Source: Phragmites australis
Taxonomy: Eukaryota; Streptophyta; Magnoliopsida; Poales; Poaceae
Assembly: GCF_958298935.1 (NCBI RefSeq)
Contig: NC_084934.1
Location: forward strand, 6,450,501 to 6,514,500
Direction of reading: 5' to 3'
DNA length: 64,000 nt
Shown: positions 10,325 through 21,839 of the stretch, piece after piece
Layout of the letters: each line of letters begins with the position of its first letter
How positions within the stretch are numbered: the stretch's first letter is position 1
Translations under genes and position numbers: made by a program
The notes under the pieces: model-generated
Database searches by the model: none
Told to the model about the DNA's origin: nothing
Seen by the model: the letters and a program-made list of their open reading frames with translations, nothing else

Positions 10325-10688
10325 CATTCACCAATCTTTCAAGAGGTCCTTCATTGACTGGCACCTCTCAAGTCATAGTGAAGTCCTCTGTTTTTTATGA
10401 CAATGCTGGCTGGCACCTCCCAAGGTCGCAGCAGAGTTAAATCCTTTTCAACAATACTAGCTGGCGCCTCCCAAGGCCGCAATAGAGTTGGGTTTTTTTT
10501 CCTTTGGGGAGTGGTGCGTCTGTCCGCCACAAGTCAAAAAATGATCATCGTTGGCTGGCTCCGCAAAGCGAACACAGCGAAAAGCTCCGAGGTGACACTC
10601 AATAGCTGTTCTTTGCTTCAAGTTTAGGGGCACCAACTCAAGCCCTCGCTCCTAGCTCTCGTGCGAGCTCAACTTGGTGGGGGCATTT
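10325..10688 (+). repeat. 3' internal end of a Gypsy-type element with short tandem repeats
   Basis: Three imperfect copies of a unit of about 55 bp (CTGGCACCTC.CAAG..CGCAG) start near 10359, 10408 and 10460. The stretch ends in a polypurine-like tract (ACTTGGTGGGGGCA, about 10673-10686) directly before a TG that can start an LTR. Repeats upstream of the 3' LTR and a polypurine tract are typical of long Gypsy elements. No pol sequence is present, so the element is truncated on its left side. Confidence 0.5.
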
Positions 10689-13540
10689 GTACGATTGCAT
10701 TTTGACGTACAATGCCCATTTCACGGTTAACATGTTTCTAAATGCATATGCGGGTGTATACGTATATCGTACATATACCTATACATACGTATATATGTGT
10801 ATAAAAAAGAGAGCTGCCTTCTCCTCCCCTCTCTTTTCTCTTTTCAGCCCAAGCCGACCCATGTTTTCTCTTTTTTTCTCTTTGCGTCGGCCCAAGCCCA
10901 AGCCAGCCTTTTCTTTTCTCCTCTTTTGGCCCGAGCCGGCCCGGCCGCCTCCTTCATCTCTCCTCCTCTCTCCCTTATCCAGACGCACCGGGCAGCTCCT
11001 ATTCTTCTCCTCCCCAAGCCGCCGTCTCTCTCACCCCGCCACCGCCTGGCCCCTGAGCCTGGGATCGGCCGCGCTGCACCTCCTTCATCTCCACCCGACT
11101 TGGTCACTTCCCGCACCCATTGCTTACTCCCTCACCTCTCTCACTCACACCGTGCCTCTCCTGCATTTGGCTCGCGCCACTGCGCCGCCGTCGACTGGGG
11201 CTGGGCCCATGCCGTTGCGCCGCTAGTGGCTGGGGTCACACCAAGCTGCCTCTCCCCATCTCCGACTCGCCTCAAGCCGAGCCACTGGGCTGCACTTATC
11301 TCTTCCCCGTCTTGATCCCTTCCCCAAATCCAAACGGAATCAATCCGATTTCTCCGCGAGGGAACCCTAGCCACCAGCTATAAGGGGCAGGGAAGGGGTG
11401 CTCGTGAAAAAAAAAGGAGGGAGGAGGGGAAGCTCGGTGAAGCCTTGCTGCGCCAAAGTTGTGCCACCGAGTCTGTCCGCTGAGCAGTTGCGCCTCTCAC
11501 TCCCGGCTAGCCAAGCCTCACCGCTGGCGAGGAGAAATCGGCCGAAGCCCTGCTACTGCTCTTGTGCCTTCATCCCGTGGGACGCACCGCCGATCCGTCG
11601 CCTCCATCGCTATGTCTCTGATCCAAGGTGAGCTGTGGCATGATTGCTTTTACCTCTTTGTGTTCATGCACGACCATGCCGTCGTAGCCGGTGCTCTGAC
11701 CACGCCGTTGCGCTGCTCCCTCTCTGCTGCTCTGTGACAGCCCAGCCTTCGTGCCGTCGTGCTCGCCACGGGCCGGTGACGACAAAACTGAGGCCCCGAT
11801 TACTCCGTTTGTCCTATGTGCATGCCATCGTGCCGCCTTGAGCTCACTGTGCCCCGGCCGATATAACTCGCCTTATGTGACCAGCCTTTGTGCCGTGGAC
11901 GTTCAAGCTCAGGCTACGTTGCCATAAGAATCTTTGGGTTCCAGACGTGCGCCGTTGAAGTCTTGTACTCCGGCTACACACTAGTGAAATCCGGGCTTTG
12001 GCTGCGTGTCATGATAACCTTGTTGTCTCTCTGTCTGTGTGTGCCGTCATGCCGCCTTGTGCTTGCTGGCCGGTGATGCTAAAACTGAGGCCCAGCTGTG
12101 ACTCTCCCTTATGCTCTATGTCGGCCACGCACCGCCCGAGCATGTCGTCGTGCTGTTTGAGCCCCGACCACGCTTTACTCTCTATGCCATGCACTGTTGA
12201 AGCACTAGACTTCAACCGTTGAAGCTTCGCGCTTCTGGCCATACATTATAGCAATTTCGGGCTTAAATTATCCCATAAGTCTTGCCATTACCTGTTACTG
12301 ATGCCACCTGGTGGATGCTTATGAATGAGACCCCCTTCTGTTGTCAGTTGATCTCAAGCAAGTTAGGTCTTGCTTCTGTTTCTGGTTGATGTGGAGGTGG
12401 CTAGTGATAGTGTTTGCCCCCATGCCATCTGCTACTCGGTGTTGGTTGGAGTTTCTACCTTGTGACTGCTAGTCTGTGCGGATGCTATCCTATTTGTTGG
12501 CCTGATTTGGTCCAAGTAGTTCTTATTATTACACTTTGAGTTGCTATTGTCGGATGGCGCTGTTATTGTGCTGCTAGGTGTGTGGGATTTGTTATTGATT
12601 CCATCACCCTATTGTTATTATTCTCCCTTTTGCTATTTGTGATATGAAACAAATACAATGATGGCTTGCTGGTGTGTTGCTGGGCAGAGATGGTTTGGTG
12701 TAGGGAGGGAGAGTTGGCTTTGATTACCTATCAAAAAGGAGCTAATGATGCTACTTTCATAGATGTGGCTCTCTGCTGTACCGAGCCCTCTTGCTACCTA
12801 TTGCCTTTGTGGCTTGATACTCTAGTGATTGCTCTCCGCCTATGTGGCATAGTGCCTGTGTGGCATAGAATAAATGTGCCGTTGTGGCTGGAGCCTGCGT
12901 GGCCAACTGTCATAACCCTCGCCTTTGTGGCTATGCCTGTGTGGCTTTGCCTCTTTGGCATGTTGCCTGTTGCCTTTGGGGAGGGCCGATGAGGACAAAT
13001 CTGAGGCCCGAAGAGCGAGTTAGTGAGTCAAGCACGACGTCGAAACTCCTGGTTGTGGCCATACCGTCGCTTTCGGTAGAAGCTACGCGTTGTGCCGCGC
13101 TCCTAGCTCACCTATTCGTAGAACACACACAATTCTGAGGCCTACATGGCCGATGATGACCCGGGATACATAAACAGTCCAAAAAGCTCATGCTAGACTG
13201 TTATCCCGTTCTCTACCGCTTTTTGATTTCTAACGCTTATGTTGCTTGATCTTTGTTGCGTGTGAATACAGCCTTGCAGACTTGGAGACGATCTCAATAC
13301 GACGACCGACAATGCAGTTCAATCGGAGGTGACCCGAGGATGGGCGTAATTAACTGGAGAGCTTCATAAAGTCTCGGAAACCAAGACAAAGTAATCGCCA
13401 AATCATGAATACAGTAAAATATGTACTTTATGAATTCAATATGAATGAATAAAGTTTACAATTTCATTACATCATCTCCTGTCTCTTGTATACTCTGTAT
13501 ACTGACACACTCGTATATATTCATGCCCAAAGTTATACAA
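10689..13540 (+). repeat. Large LTR (probably Gypsy), right border approximate
   Basis: The sequence starts TGTACGATTGCATTTTGACG after the polypurine-like tract. A long pyrimidine-rich block (10810-11170) and a GC-rich leader-like region (11170-11620) follow. Then come about 1.5 kb in which GCCGGTGACGACAAAACTGAGGCC-like phrases recur (about 11772, 12070, 12983). A polyadenylation signal AATAAA lies at about 13449. The end near 13540 (TATACA) is a guess from the TG...CA rule. I see no second copy in the window and no target duplication. The many short ORFs here are chance products of the C/T-rich composition. Confidence 0.45.
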
Positions 13541-14250
13541 TTCGAACGCTAGTTTCGAATCTGTGAAACACTCCTACTCCAAGACGGTCCAGCATATATA
13601 ACGATTACATAATCTATGATTACTTAAGGTAAGCAGTCATTAAGAGCCTAAGCTTGATTACATGATAGTAATAGTAAATGAGCTACTAAGTTAGCTACTT
13701 AAACTCCCATACATGGGAGGGGTGATGCATCCAGCAGTTGACGCCCGCCGAAGGGGTATGAAGCCATCGCAGCCGTCCATTCCTCGCCACTGCTTCCCTG
13801 TGCGTCTTCAAACAATAGCTCTTCTTTCTTCAGCTTCCTTAGTTAACCACGGTAGCCTGACACTGTAGCTACGGGGTTACTGTAGCCGCGAAACCATATA
13901 ATCTCGTGGTACTGTATCAATCGATTTAGTACCATCCTCCAAGTTGAGATTGAGTTGAACTAACTTTAATAGCCGGGCTGCAGAAACAAAGTAAGACTAC
14001 CCCCAATCATATTCCCTTCATTTCGTTCCTTTCCTGATTCCTTTTCCCGTTCCTATTCCCTTTATTTTCTCTTATCTCCAACAGCTTCCCTTCGAGGGGA
14101 ATCGCGAAGGGAACGGAGAGAGAATTCCGTCCTGAAGGGAATGACCCTTGGAATCCCGTCGTAAAGGGAACCGTGAAGGAAATTCATTGGAAGCGCTGAA
14201 GGGAACGAGAATCCCTTCACGACGGAAATCTGGACCGCGAAGGGAACCTG
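13541..14250. repeat. Unassigned sequence, including a GAAGGGAA-rich repeat
   Basis: 13541-14010 shows no coding potential and may be a further part of the neighbouring LTR element. From about 14020 to 14245 the motif TTCCCTTC or its inverse GAAGGGAA occurs about ten times in both orientations, which allows extensive self-pairing. This resembles a small non-autonomous DNA transposon, but I cannot define termini or a target duplication. Confidence 0.4.
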
Positions 14251-14599
14251 TTGGCTTTCATCCTCCAGTTAACTGTTTTATGTGAAGCGAGGATGAAAGC
14301 GAGAGCAGGTTGCTACGTACGTAGGTGCGGTCCACCAGCGTGTGCGTAGATCTGAGTTGTTTTCTTGGCCCGGAATGGTACAGTGCAGGAGTTCTCACTG
14401 AAAGCCTAGCGCGTAGCGTAGAGTGGCGGTGCCGGCTATAAGCACCCACATCGCACTGAGGAAGCAAGGAGCCCACGCTGAGTTGTCGTGGCCGCCCCCG
14501 CGGCATCCTTGGGACCCTTGGTAGAGCCGTTGCTACCCTAATGTACGCTATGGCCAGAAGTGCAACTGCCCTAGGCCCTCTAGCCTGAGGGCAGAAATG

Positions 14600-14765
14600 A
14601 GAAGTGAGGTGGGTTGGTAAGTTTGGACGTACTGAGGAAGATGAGGGGGTCGAGGCTTTTCCAGGACACGTGTCGAGTATTGGTGCGCACCGTTAAACGC
14701 CGGGTGGTTGGGTTCTTATCGGGTTTGGGAGATGACGTCTGCTCCCGAGTAAAAACAGTTCAAAA
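14600..14765. repeat. Duplication unit 1, segment B
   Basis: The run from ACGCCGGGTGGTTGGG through GGGTTTGGGAGATGACGTCTGC to TCCCGA (about 14696-14750) corresponds to ACGGCCGGGTGGTCGGG...GGTTTGGGGGATGGCGTCTGC...CCCGA at about 34178-34238, with roughly 80 percent agreement by eye. In unit 2 this lies just upstream of possible exons on the minus strand, so it may be the promoter or 5' region of the duplicated gene. Confidence 0.6.
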
Positions 14766-14994
14766 ACAATGGTAAAAGGCTAAATCACTTTCAGTTTTAT
14801 ATTTTCTCTTGGAAGCAAAATCGATCACGATAATAAATACGGCGTTAATATTATGAAAATATTGAAAATGATATTGTCAAGAACGGGAACATGCTGATAT
14901 AGGTCAAAAATAGGTAATTCAGAATTCGAAAACACCAAACTGCAGTCGCTAGAACCATGCATAGGATTATAGGATGAACATCTCACAAGTCTTC

Positions 14995-16225
14995 CACTAC
15001 TTATAACAATTATTTTTTAAGACAGGTAGTAACTCGTTTTTACAGGCGTTTAGTGCACCCGCCTACGATCGAAGGCTTATAGAAGTGAATGATTTCCACA
15101 TGCGCAAAAGTTACCGCCTGTGGAAATCTATTACCATAGGCGGTTCACTTAAGCGGACCGCCTGCGATAATCGGTCCCTCAATCGATATTTTTTGAACCG
15201 AAAAAAAGTAAAAAATTTTTTGGATCAATCAGGAACCCCACGCGATCGCGACGTCACAAGTCACGCATTTTTTCGCACGAAATACACGCGCTACGCGGTT
15301 TTTGGCACTCGAACTTGAAACTTGTCGGGTCGCGCGAACCCTCCCCACCATCACACTAGAGAACGACTACTGAACATATGAGCATATGTAATTCTTTCGA
15401 TATCTGCAATCTGAAACTTTAAATGATTATTTGGGCATATAAATGACTTCAAATGAAAAACTTTTCAACCACAAAGTTGTAGATCTCATCGAGGGTTACA
15501 ATTTTCATATAAACTTTATCCTCATCCGACTTCGTATGAAAATGTTATGAATTTTTAAATATAAGTTGCCACTTATTTTCACAAGCGGTTCCTTAAACGG
15601 ACCGCCTGCGATAATATGATCATTTCTACATTCGGTTCACATAAGGAACCGTCTGTAGAAATAGATGACAGCTTATCTTCAAAAATTTATAATTTTTTTC
15701 ATACGAAGTCGGATGAGGATAAAGTTTATATGAAAATTGTACCCTCGACGAGATCTACAACTTTGTAGTTGAAAAGTTTTTCATTTGAAATCATTTAAAT
15801 GCCTAAATAATCATTTGAAACTTCAAATGATTATTTGGATATCTAAATGATTTCAAATAAAAAAAATGTCAACTACAAAGTTGTAGATCTCATCAAGAGC
15901 TCCAATTTTTATATAGATATTTTTCTCATCCGACTTCATATACAAAAGTTATTAATTTTTTAATGGATGATCATTTTCAGACGCGGTTCATATAAGAAAC
16001 CGTCTATGAAAATAACTATTTTTACAGACGGTTCCTTATATGAACCACCTGTAATAATAATCTATTATCACATGCGGTTCACATAAGAAACCGCCTGTGA
16101 AAATATATTTCCACAGGCGATCCGTAACCGTAGGAAACCCTCTCTAATTGTTCAGGCGGTTTTTCAAATAAACCGCCTGTAGAACATTAACCTAAGTGTC
16201 TCGAAAAATAATTTTTATAGTAGTG
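14995..16225. mobile_element. Non-autonomous CACTA element with internal inverted modules
   Basis: The element is 1,231 bp and noncoding. The left end CACTACTTATAACAATTATT and the inverse of the right end CACTACTATAAAAATTATTT are near-perfect terminal inverted repeats, and both continue into TTTT..AAGACA / TTTT.GAGACA. The 3-bp duplication TTC flanks it (14992-14994 and 16226-16228). Subterminal repeats built on GGCGGTTC/ACCGCCTG occur at both ends. Three copies of a module of about 100 bp with core AAAGTTGTAGATCTC lie inside (15455-15560 plus; 15680-15790 minus; 15858-15960 plus), the first two forming a large inverted repeat. Confidence 0.9.
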
Positions 16226-17485
16226 TTCTATGAGTACATGCCTCTTCCATCGGTGCCAATATAGGAGGAGGTCGCGTCGGGAGGTGGCAGCGATGGCCCG
16301 CCGCCTATGGACCTATGGAGGCATGAAGGCCAGAGGGAGGCGGTGCTGACAACCCTAGCCCCTAGGGTTTGGATGAGCCGATGAGGTGTGGGGCATGACA
16401 GCATATTGCGACTAGCAAGGAGGGGAAGCAGAGAGGGTAAGTGAGGTGGAAGGATGAAGCACTAGCCGTTGGGCTCAGGCCTTGTATGTTGACAGACATG
16501 CGCTTATAGCTCGTGGAGGCTCGAAAAAAAAAAGGGTAATTACCGGTCTAAAACAGAAAAACTCGAAAATAATTGATAAAACATGAAATTATTTCTGCCA
16601 TTTTTGCTCATTTTCAGTTATGTTCTTCTCACAATATTGTTTCCGGCTGCTTCGGTCGGAATTTTTTTAAAATGAGCTCCAGTATATTGGGAATTACCGT
16701 TTTCTTTTGGAGACCGCATTCGCGGTACTATGATCAAATTACGGATCAGAAGTGACAAAGGAGTTCATGACTTCAGCTCCCGTTGGCTAGACTCTGCAAC
16801 CTTTCTCACACGTGTTCCTCCCGTTGGCTCCACGTCAGTCATTGAAACCAAACCGATCATCCATTGTTACCACTTGAAGAAGAAACTGTTCGTTTGGTTC
16901 AACTGTTAAACTAAAAAAATAGCAAGCATAAATGATTTTTTTGGTTAGATTGGCTAGCATGGGTTTTTTCTAGCCTCATATTTAAATACCATAACAGTAT
17001 GCCATTCAAGCCTTAGCCGTGATTTTTTTTTATTGACCATTGGCGGGCCCAATCTCAATAGCACTCCCAACGTGCATGTTGTCCCTCGCAGCTATCTTGC
17101 GTCATCGCTAGTGCTGATTGTATGTCCGCACCACCGAACCTCAAATGATTTTCCGCAGCTCTGCTTCGGTGCTTCCTGCACCTCCCTTGTCCACCTTCAC
17201 ATTTGGCCACCTGCTATACTTCTACAAGCATTCCAAACTTCTAAGCATTATTGCATTATCTCCCTCGAGGGCTCCTTGCTCATCATTTTGAGTTCTAAGC
17301 TTTAATTTCCTCTGCCGGAAAAAAAGTGTATAAAAATTCTGAAAAGCGCTATCACATTTCAAAGCTCAAATTCTCATGAAATTCGAGTAATGGCACCAAA
17401 AGATACAGGGTATTGGTGTCCAGTACCAAGAAGAGCGCTTGCTTTTTTTTTGGCATTTTCTATAGAAATCCATTGCCTTATCATC
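16226..17485. other. Low-copy or unassigned sequence
   Basis: A moderately GC-rich stretch (16240-16500) is followed by AT-rich DNA with homopolymer runs. ORFs up to 90 codons (for example 17033-17305 on the plus strand) show no recognisable domain. I see no defined transposon ends. It may be remnant intergenic DNA of duplication unit 1. Confidence 0.35.
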
Positions 17486-17575
17486 TAACAACAACAATGT
17501 TAACAACAACAAAGCCTTTATATTCCAAACAAGTTAGGGTAGATTAGATATGAAACCGACCACAAGAAAAAGGAC
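17486..17575 (-). mobile_element. SINE tail (Au-like), fragment
   Basis: The plus strand reads AACAACAACAAAGCCTTTAT, then TTCCAAACAAGTTAGGGTAG, then ATTAGATATGAAACCGACC. This is the reverse complement of the well-known 3' end of the grass Au SINE family, which runs into a TTG-rich tail. Only the 3' part is recognisable. The 5' tRNA-derived part with pol III boxes is not seen, so this is a truncated or diverged copy. Confidence 0.65.
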
Positions 17576-17959
17576 GCAAGAAAAGAAAGATGAAAGGAAA
17601 AAAGGAAATTAGTAATAGTAAAGGAGACCACCAGCCCTAATTCAAGGTTCTGGAACATTGATTGCCAATTTCCAGTGCTCCTTATTGTCTAACAAATTGG
17701 TAATATTTCCGTTATAGAATACATGCAGTTAACTTCAGAAACATTTCTCACTCAAAAGTCTTAGCTAGATGCTAGGAAAGCAACATCAGTTCGAGCTTCC
17801 ACCATTATACATTCTAAACTAAAATATTGCGACCAGACTTGATCACTTCCCTGTTCGCGAATTCACCCCGGGCAAGGAAAAGCCCAACCTGTTTCGAGCT
17901 TGGCTGCTACGCCTCCCCACCAGGAAGCTGGCAGACTAGCTCACCCTTGGCACCAGCAG

Positions 17960-18100
17960 ACGCTGCGGCGGGCTATAGCCCCAAGCAGTGCCATGCTCGC
18001 ATCAGGCGTCACAACTCAGAACCATATCCAACAAAACTGGCAATACTTATGCACACAATACCCAAACTAGGAGTTAAAAGTTGATCAACCATTATAAATA
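17960..18100. repeat. Duplication unit 1, segment C (left of the fold-back element)
   Basis: This segment corresponds to about 36285-36435. Shared landmarks are TCACAA, AGAACCA....CCAA.A, CAATA.TTA.GCACACAATACC and GAT.GACCAT, with moderate similarity. The match continues after the fold-back element (18960-19170), showing that the element inserted into an older duplicated sequence whose unit 2 copy lacks it. Confidence 0.65.
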
Positions 18101-18959
18101 GAGTGAATTATACAAAACTACAAGTATTATGCCAGTTATAATACAAAACTATAAGTATTGTGCCTACTAACACAAAACTACAAGTATTGTGCACTAATTT
18201 CACACAAAATCATATTTTAATTAGATTCACTCAAAAAATAGTCTTATGTTTCTTCAAAAATCCTAGAACTTTTTATATGTGTTTTATAATCTATGTGCAA
18301 TCCATTTTAATTAGATTCACCAAAAACCCTGTGTAGAATTTAAACTAAAATTCTCCAAAAAGACTACTTTTATAACTCATAACAATTGTTAGGACCTAAA
18401 ATAAAATCCCAAAAATATTAAAAAATTCACTAATATTCTTTTTATATGATGAAATAATTTCTAAAATTATTTACAGCCCTAGATTATATGGTGAAAAAGT
18501 GAGTTACTTTGTAATGCTCGATTTATATGCTCCATTTATATACTTACAAAGTAACTCATTTTTTCACCATATAACCTAGTGCTGGAAATAATTTTAAAAA
18601 TTATTCTATCATATAAGAAGAATATTAATGAATTTTTCTAGAATTTTAGAATTTTATTTGAGGTCCTAACAATTGTTAGGAGTTATAAAAGTAATCTTTT
18701 TGGAGAATTTTACTTTAATTTCTACATAGTCTTTTTGGGTGAATACAATTAAAATGGGTTGGACATGAATTATGGAACACGTACAAAAAAAATCGATGAT
18801 TTTTGGAGAAATATAAGACCATTTTTTGGATGAATTCAATTAAAATCGGGTTTTATGTGAAATTAATGCACAATACTTATAGTTTTATGTTACTAGGCAC
18901 AATACTTATAGTTTTGTGTTACAAATACCACAATACTTATAGTTTAGTGCAATTCACTC
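18101..18959. mobile_element. Fold-back (hairpin) transposon with 9-bp target duplication, MULE-like
   Basis: The whole 859-bp element is an inverted repeat with arms of about 410 bp separated by about 37 bases around 18520. It begins GAGTGAATT and ends AATTCACTC, and is flanked by a perfect 9-bp duplication TTATAAATA (18092-18100 and 18960-18968). Nine-base duplications are characteristic of Mutator-like elements. Each arm starts with three copies of a ~30-bp unit (CAAAACTA.AAGTATT.TGC). There is no coding capacity. The homologous position in unit 2 (about 36435) is empty. Transcripts would form a very long hairpin. Confidence 0.85.
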
Positions 18960-19212
18960 TTATAAATATATCGTCCAAGGAAGATACTTCCCAACCAGGC
19001 AATAAGAACAGCTATTGGTAGACTTTGTCACAAGCACTAAGGTACTTAACAATGGCATAAGAGCTGCCTAATAGAACATGAACAGAAAAGTTTCCAGGAT
19101 GGCTGCAGCCAAGTGTGTTCATAAAACATGTCAAGAGTGCTTCCGAAATGATGAACAGTACACACTACTCAGTTAGCAATCCTCTCGTTACTTCCATAAC
19201 ACCTATCCACAT
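18960..19212. repeat. Duplication unit 1, segment C (right of the fold-back element)
   Basis: The sequence matches about 36437-36640. Shared runs include ACCAGGCAATAAGAA, TTAACAA, TGCCTAATA.GA.ACAT.AACAGAAAAG.TTCC and AAGAGTG.TTC.GAAATGA.GAACAGTA. Similarity is around 75-80 percent by eye. It ends where an LTR retrotransposon is inserted (target CACAT). Confidence 0.7.
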
Positions 19213-19978
19213 TGTTGATGACAAGATTTGATATCTATAGTGTTCATTGCAGCGATCAGTACTTCCGGCTATATAAACAGTACTTTCTGCCAAATAAACA
19301 GTAGCATGAACAGTACCCGACCAGTGAACGGTTGCCACGATCGTGACCAGACGATATGGACAGATGTTCGAATAAAAAATATAGTCAAATAAAAAAAGAT
19401 TGAACTATAATAAAAGATATTTAGTAGATATATGAGAATTTACGTGGTTAAATATGAAAGATATGTTAGTTATATAAAGTTTAGACTCATGTTTAATAGC
19501 TGAATCATATCTGTAAGTCTTGTTCAGTTTAAATTAGAAGTCTTAATCTTGTACGGTTAAGACCTACCGCTCTTCAAATATGAGAGAGTTATGGCCAATT
19601 GAAACATCCAACAATTGATCAAAAACCAATATGCATCTACTATTTTTCTACCTAGCTCCTATAGTCTTGTTCCTCCTTCTTCCTCCTCCTCCTGCTACTC
19701 ATTCTTGATCTCGATGACCAAGGACAAGCCACCGGCTGACCATGCCCTGACAGGGTCCCTCCCGAGTGCGATTTGCTGATGAAGGTCCATCACTGTAGTG
19801 CCAGACTGGGTTTCTCAGGTGCTGCTCGCCGGGTTAGTTATTCTTTGTCAGTTTGCTCGTAAATTGATCGCTTGTTGCCGTGAAAGCGCAATAGTTATCT
19901 CAGTTGCTGAACACCCTACGCGTTGTGCTACAGATTGCACATGATGTGCTCAGTGTTTGGCGTGGCAACTTTTTTGCG
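19213..19978 (+). repeat. 5' LTR of the non-autonomous LTR element
   Basis: It pairs with 23695-24410. The first bases TGTTGATGACAAGATTTG are shared, as are long runs such as GTGCCAGACTGGGTTTC and GGCGTGGCAACTTTTT near the end. The last few bases (GCGCTTCA) differ from the expected CATCAACA, so this end is damaged. I do not see a clear primer-binding site after it. It carries extra GAACAGTAC-type short repeats (about 19255-19325) that are reduced in the 3' LTR. Confidence 0.8.
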
Positions 19979-19987
19979 CTTCAGCCA

Positions 19988-21326
19988 TGGCGCAATATGG
20001 ACTCGAGATCAACTCCAACAGCTTCATTACGCCATCCATCTACGCTAAGTCTGAGGTACAATCTGCAAGTACACTAAATAAATCTATAAATGTTGCTATG
20101 CTTGTGTTCTCTAGTCATGTAAGTACTGTGCAAAGACTATATGGTAGTAATTACATGTAATATTCCATGTTAAATAATGACAGTACTTCAAATTTTAAAG
20201 TTAGTAGCATGCAGCGAGAATTTGTACCACCTAATTTATTGGCAATATTTGCATCGCCTGGTGTATCACAAACTAGCATACCGATGAACAATCATTACAG
20301 CCGAATCTATATAATAGGTTCGACCAATTATTATGAGCCATTATATGATAATAGTTCTAGTAGTGTACAACAAGAAATTGTACATCTTAATACACCGGCA
20401 ATGATTTCGCAACCTATGGTTACACCATAAGTTATGTGGATGAGTGATAGGTATGACCACGGTAATGTTAATCATTCAGCTAATTATTTTGAACCACCAT
20501 ATGCAACACCTAATACATATAGTTCGGCTACATACATCATTGATGATTATGGCCGAATAGATAAGAATTCAGCAAGTATGCATGTACCTCCATACAACAA
20601 TGTGGCATATAGTGTATCTCCCACACTACCCTAAAGTTCTGGTATTCCTTCTAGTTTTTACCGGAAACTTATTTTAGTATCCCTCAACAAGATACACCAT
20701 ATGTGCAGCCCACAATATCATATTCTTGTGATACCTTAAAGCCATGTATTTTTAGCTCGAAACGACAAGCATCTACTCGACTTATAGCCAAGTGTCATAT
20801 AGGGTCTAAAAGTATTTGGGGGCAATCTGATATGAAAAAAGAACAAGGACCGATCTCTATTGAATGGTCAGACACGGTTGAGGCTATAGCATTGCCACTT
20901 GAATTCTACGCTAAAACAACTAGCGATCAATTTTATGTGAGAAAAGGAATTCAGAACTCATCGTATGGGGAGTCAAATTCAAGCTTAAAGGAACAGAGGT
21001 CTAAAACAATTGATGAATATTTTGAGGAAGAATATAGCACAATTAAGATAGAATTGCAAAAGAAATTCCTTTCATGTTATCGGAAGACAAAGCAAGGCGT
21101 CATTAAGATAAAGGAGATTCTATCTATTGATGCCCTACTAAAAGAGGTACGATCTAAAATTACGTTATCTACTTCCCAATCTAATATTATAGACTCTATG
21201 CTTTATGATTCCGAAAGATTGGGTAAAGAGGATAATGTAAGCAAACAATTAGGTTCGAGTATGAATATCGAAAACCAACTACTATTGCATACAAACAGTC
21301 GGATAATGAATAAGGAAAAATATTAG
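19988..21326 (+). pseudogene. Broken leader or gag-like region of the non-autonomous LTR element
   Basis: Successive open frames (19988-20160, 20167-20430, 20434-20634, 20703-21326) follow one another in the plus direction, separated by stops or shifts. This suggests one long coding region that has decayed. The longest, 207 codons, includes a charged stretch (TIDEYFEEEYSTIKIELQKK). I recognise no catalytic domain. The composition is rich in Ser, Asn and Tyr. The function is unknown; by position it would be the N-terminal part of a gag-like protein. Confidence 0.45.
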
Positions 21327-21839
21327 TAAATACGAGGAAAAAAGAAATACCCTTGCTTCTTGAAGTCAAACCTTGCATAGAATGTAGGGATGCTAATAAA
21401 CAAATTGATAATGTGTTGCAAGGGAAATTTGAAATAGAATTTTATAATGCAATACCTATACACAGAAGACCGTATTCTAATTTTGATAATGCAGTCCCAT
21501 ACTCACTGGATTTTAAAGTGCTAGAGCTTGCAAAATTCATGAATAAGGATAGTAGGATCATTACGGGATTTGTCAGCCGAGTTGTCATGTCATATGGGAA
21601 GGCCAGCAATAGTAATATATTAAAGTTAGGATCATTCCCATCATCTTTGTTAGCATTGCAATCATATGGGTTATTTTACTTGTTCTAAACTCGGTCTACA
21701 CTTGCTCACAAATGGGGTATAAGTTTTGTGATTATTTCGGGTTTAGAGATACAAGGCCGAGGTTTAAATAATTTGAAGAGATCGATATTAATATAGTGGA
21801 AAATAATTCTAACATATCGAATAAAAAAAGTACGAGTAA

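Noticed and set aside
10687..13138. Many overlapping ORFs up to 179 codons
   Set aside because: They come from the C/T-rich and GC-rich composition of the large LTR. Both strands and several frames are open at once, and none has a domain.
14258..14506. Minus-strand ORF of 82 codons as an exon of the duplicated gene
   Set aside because: No frame matches the possible exon of unit 2, and no splice signals or domain were found.
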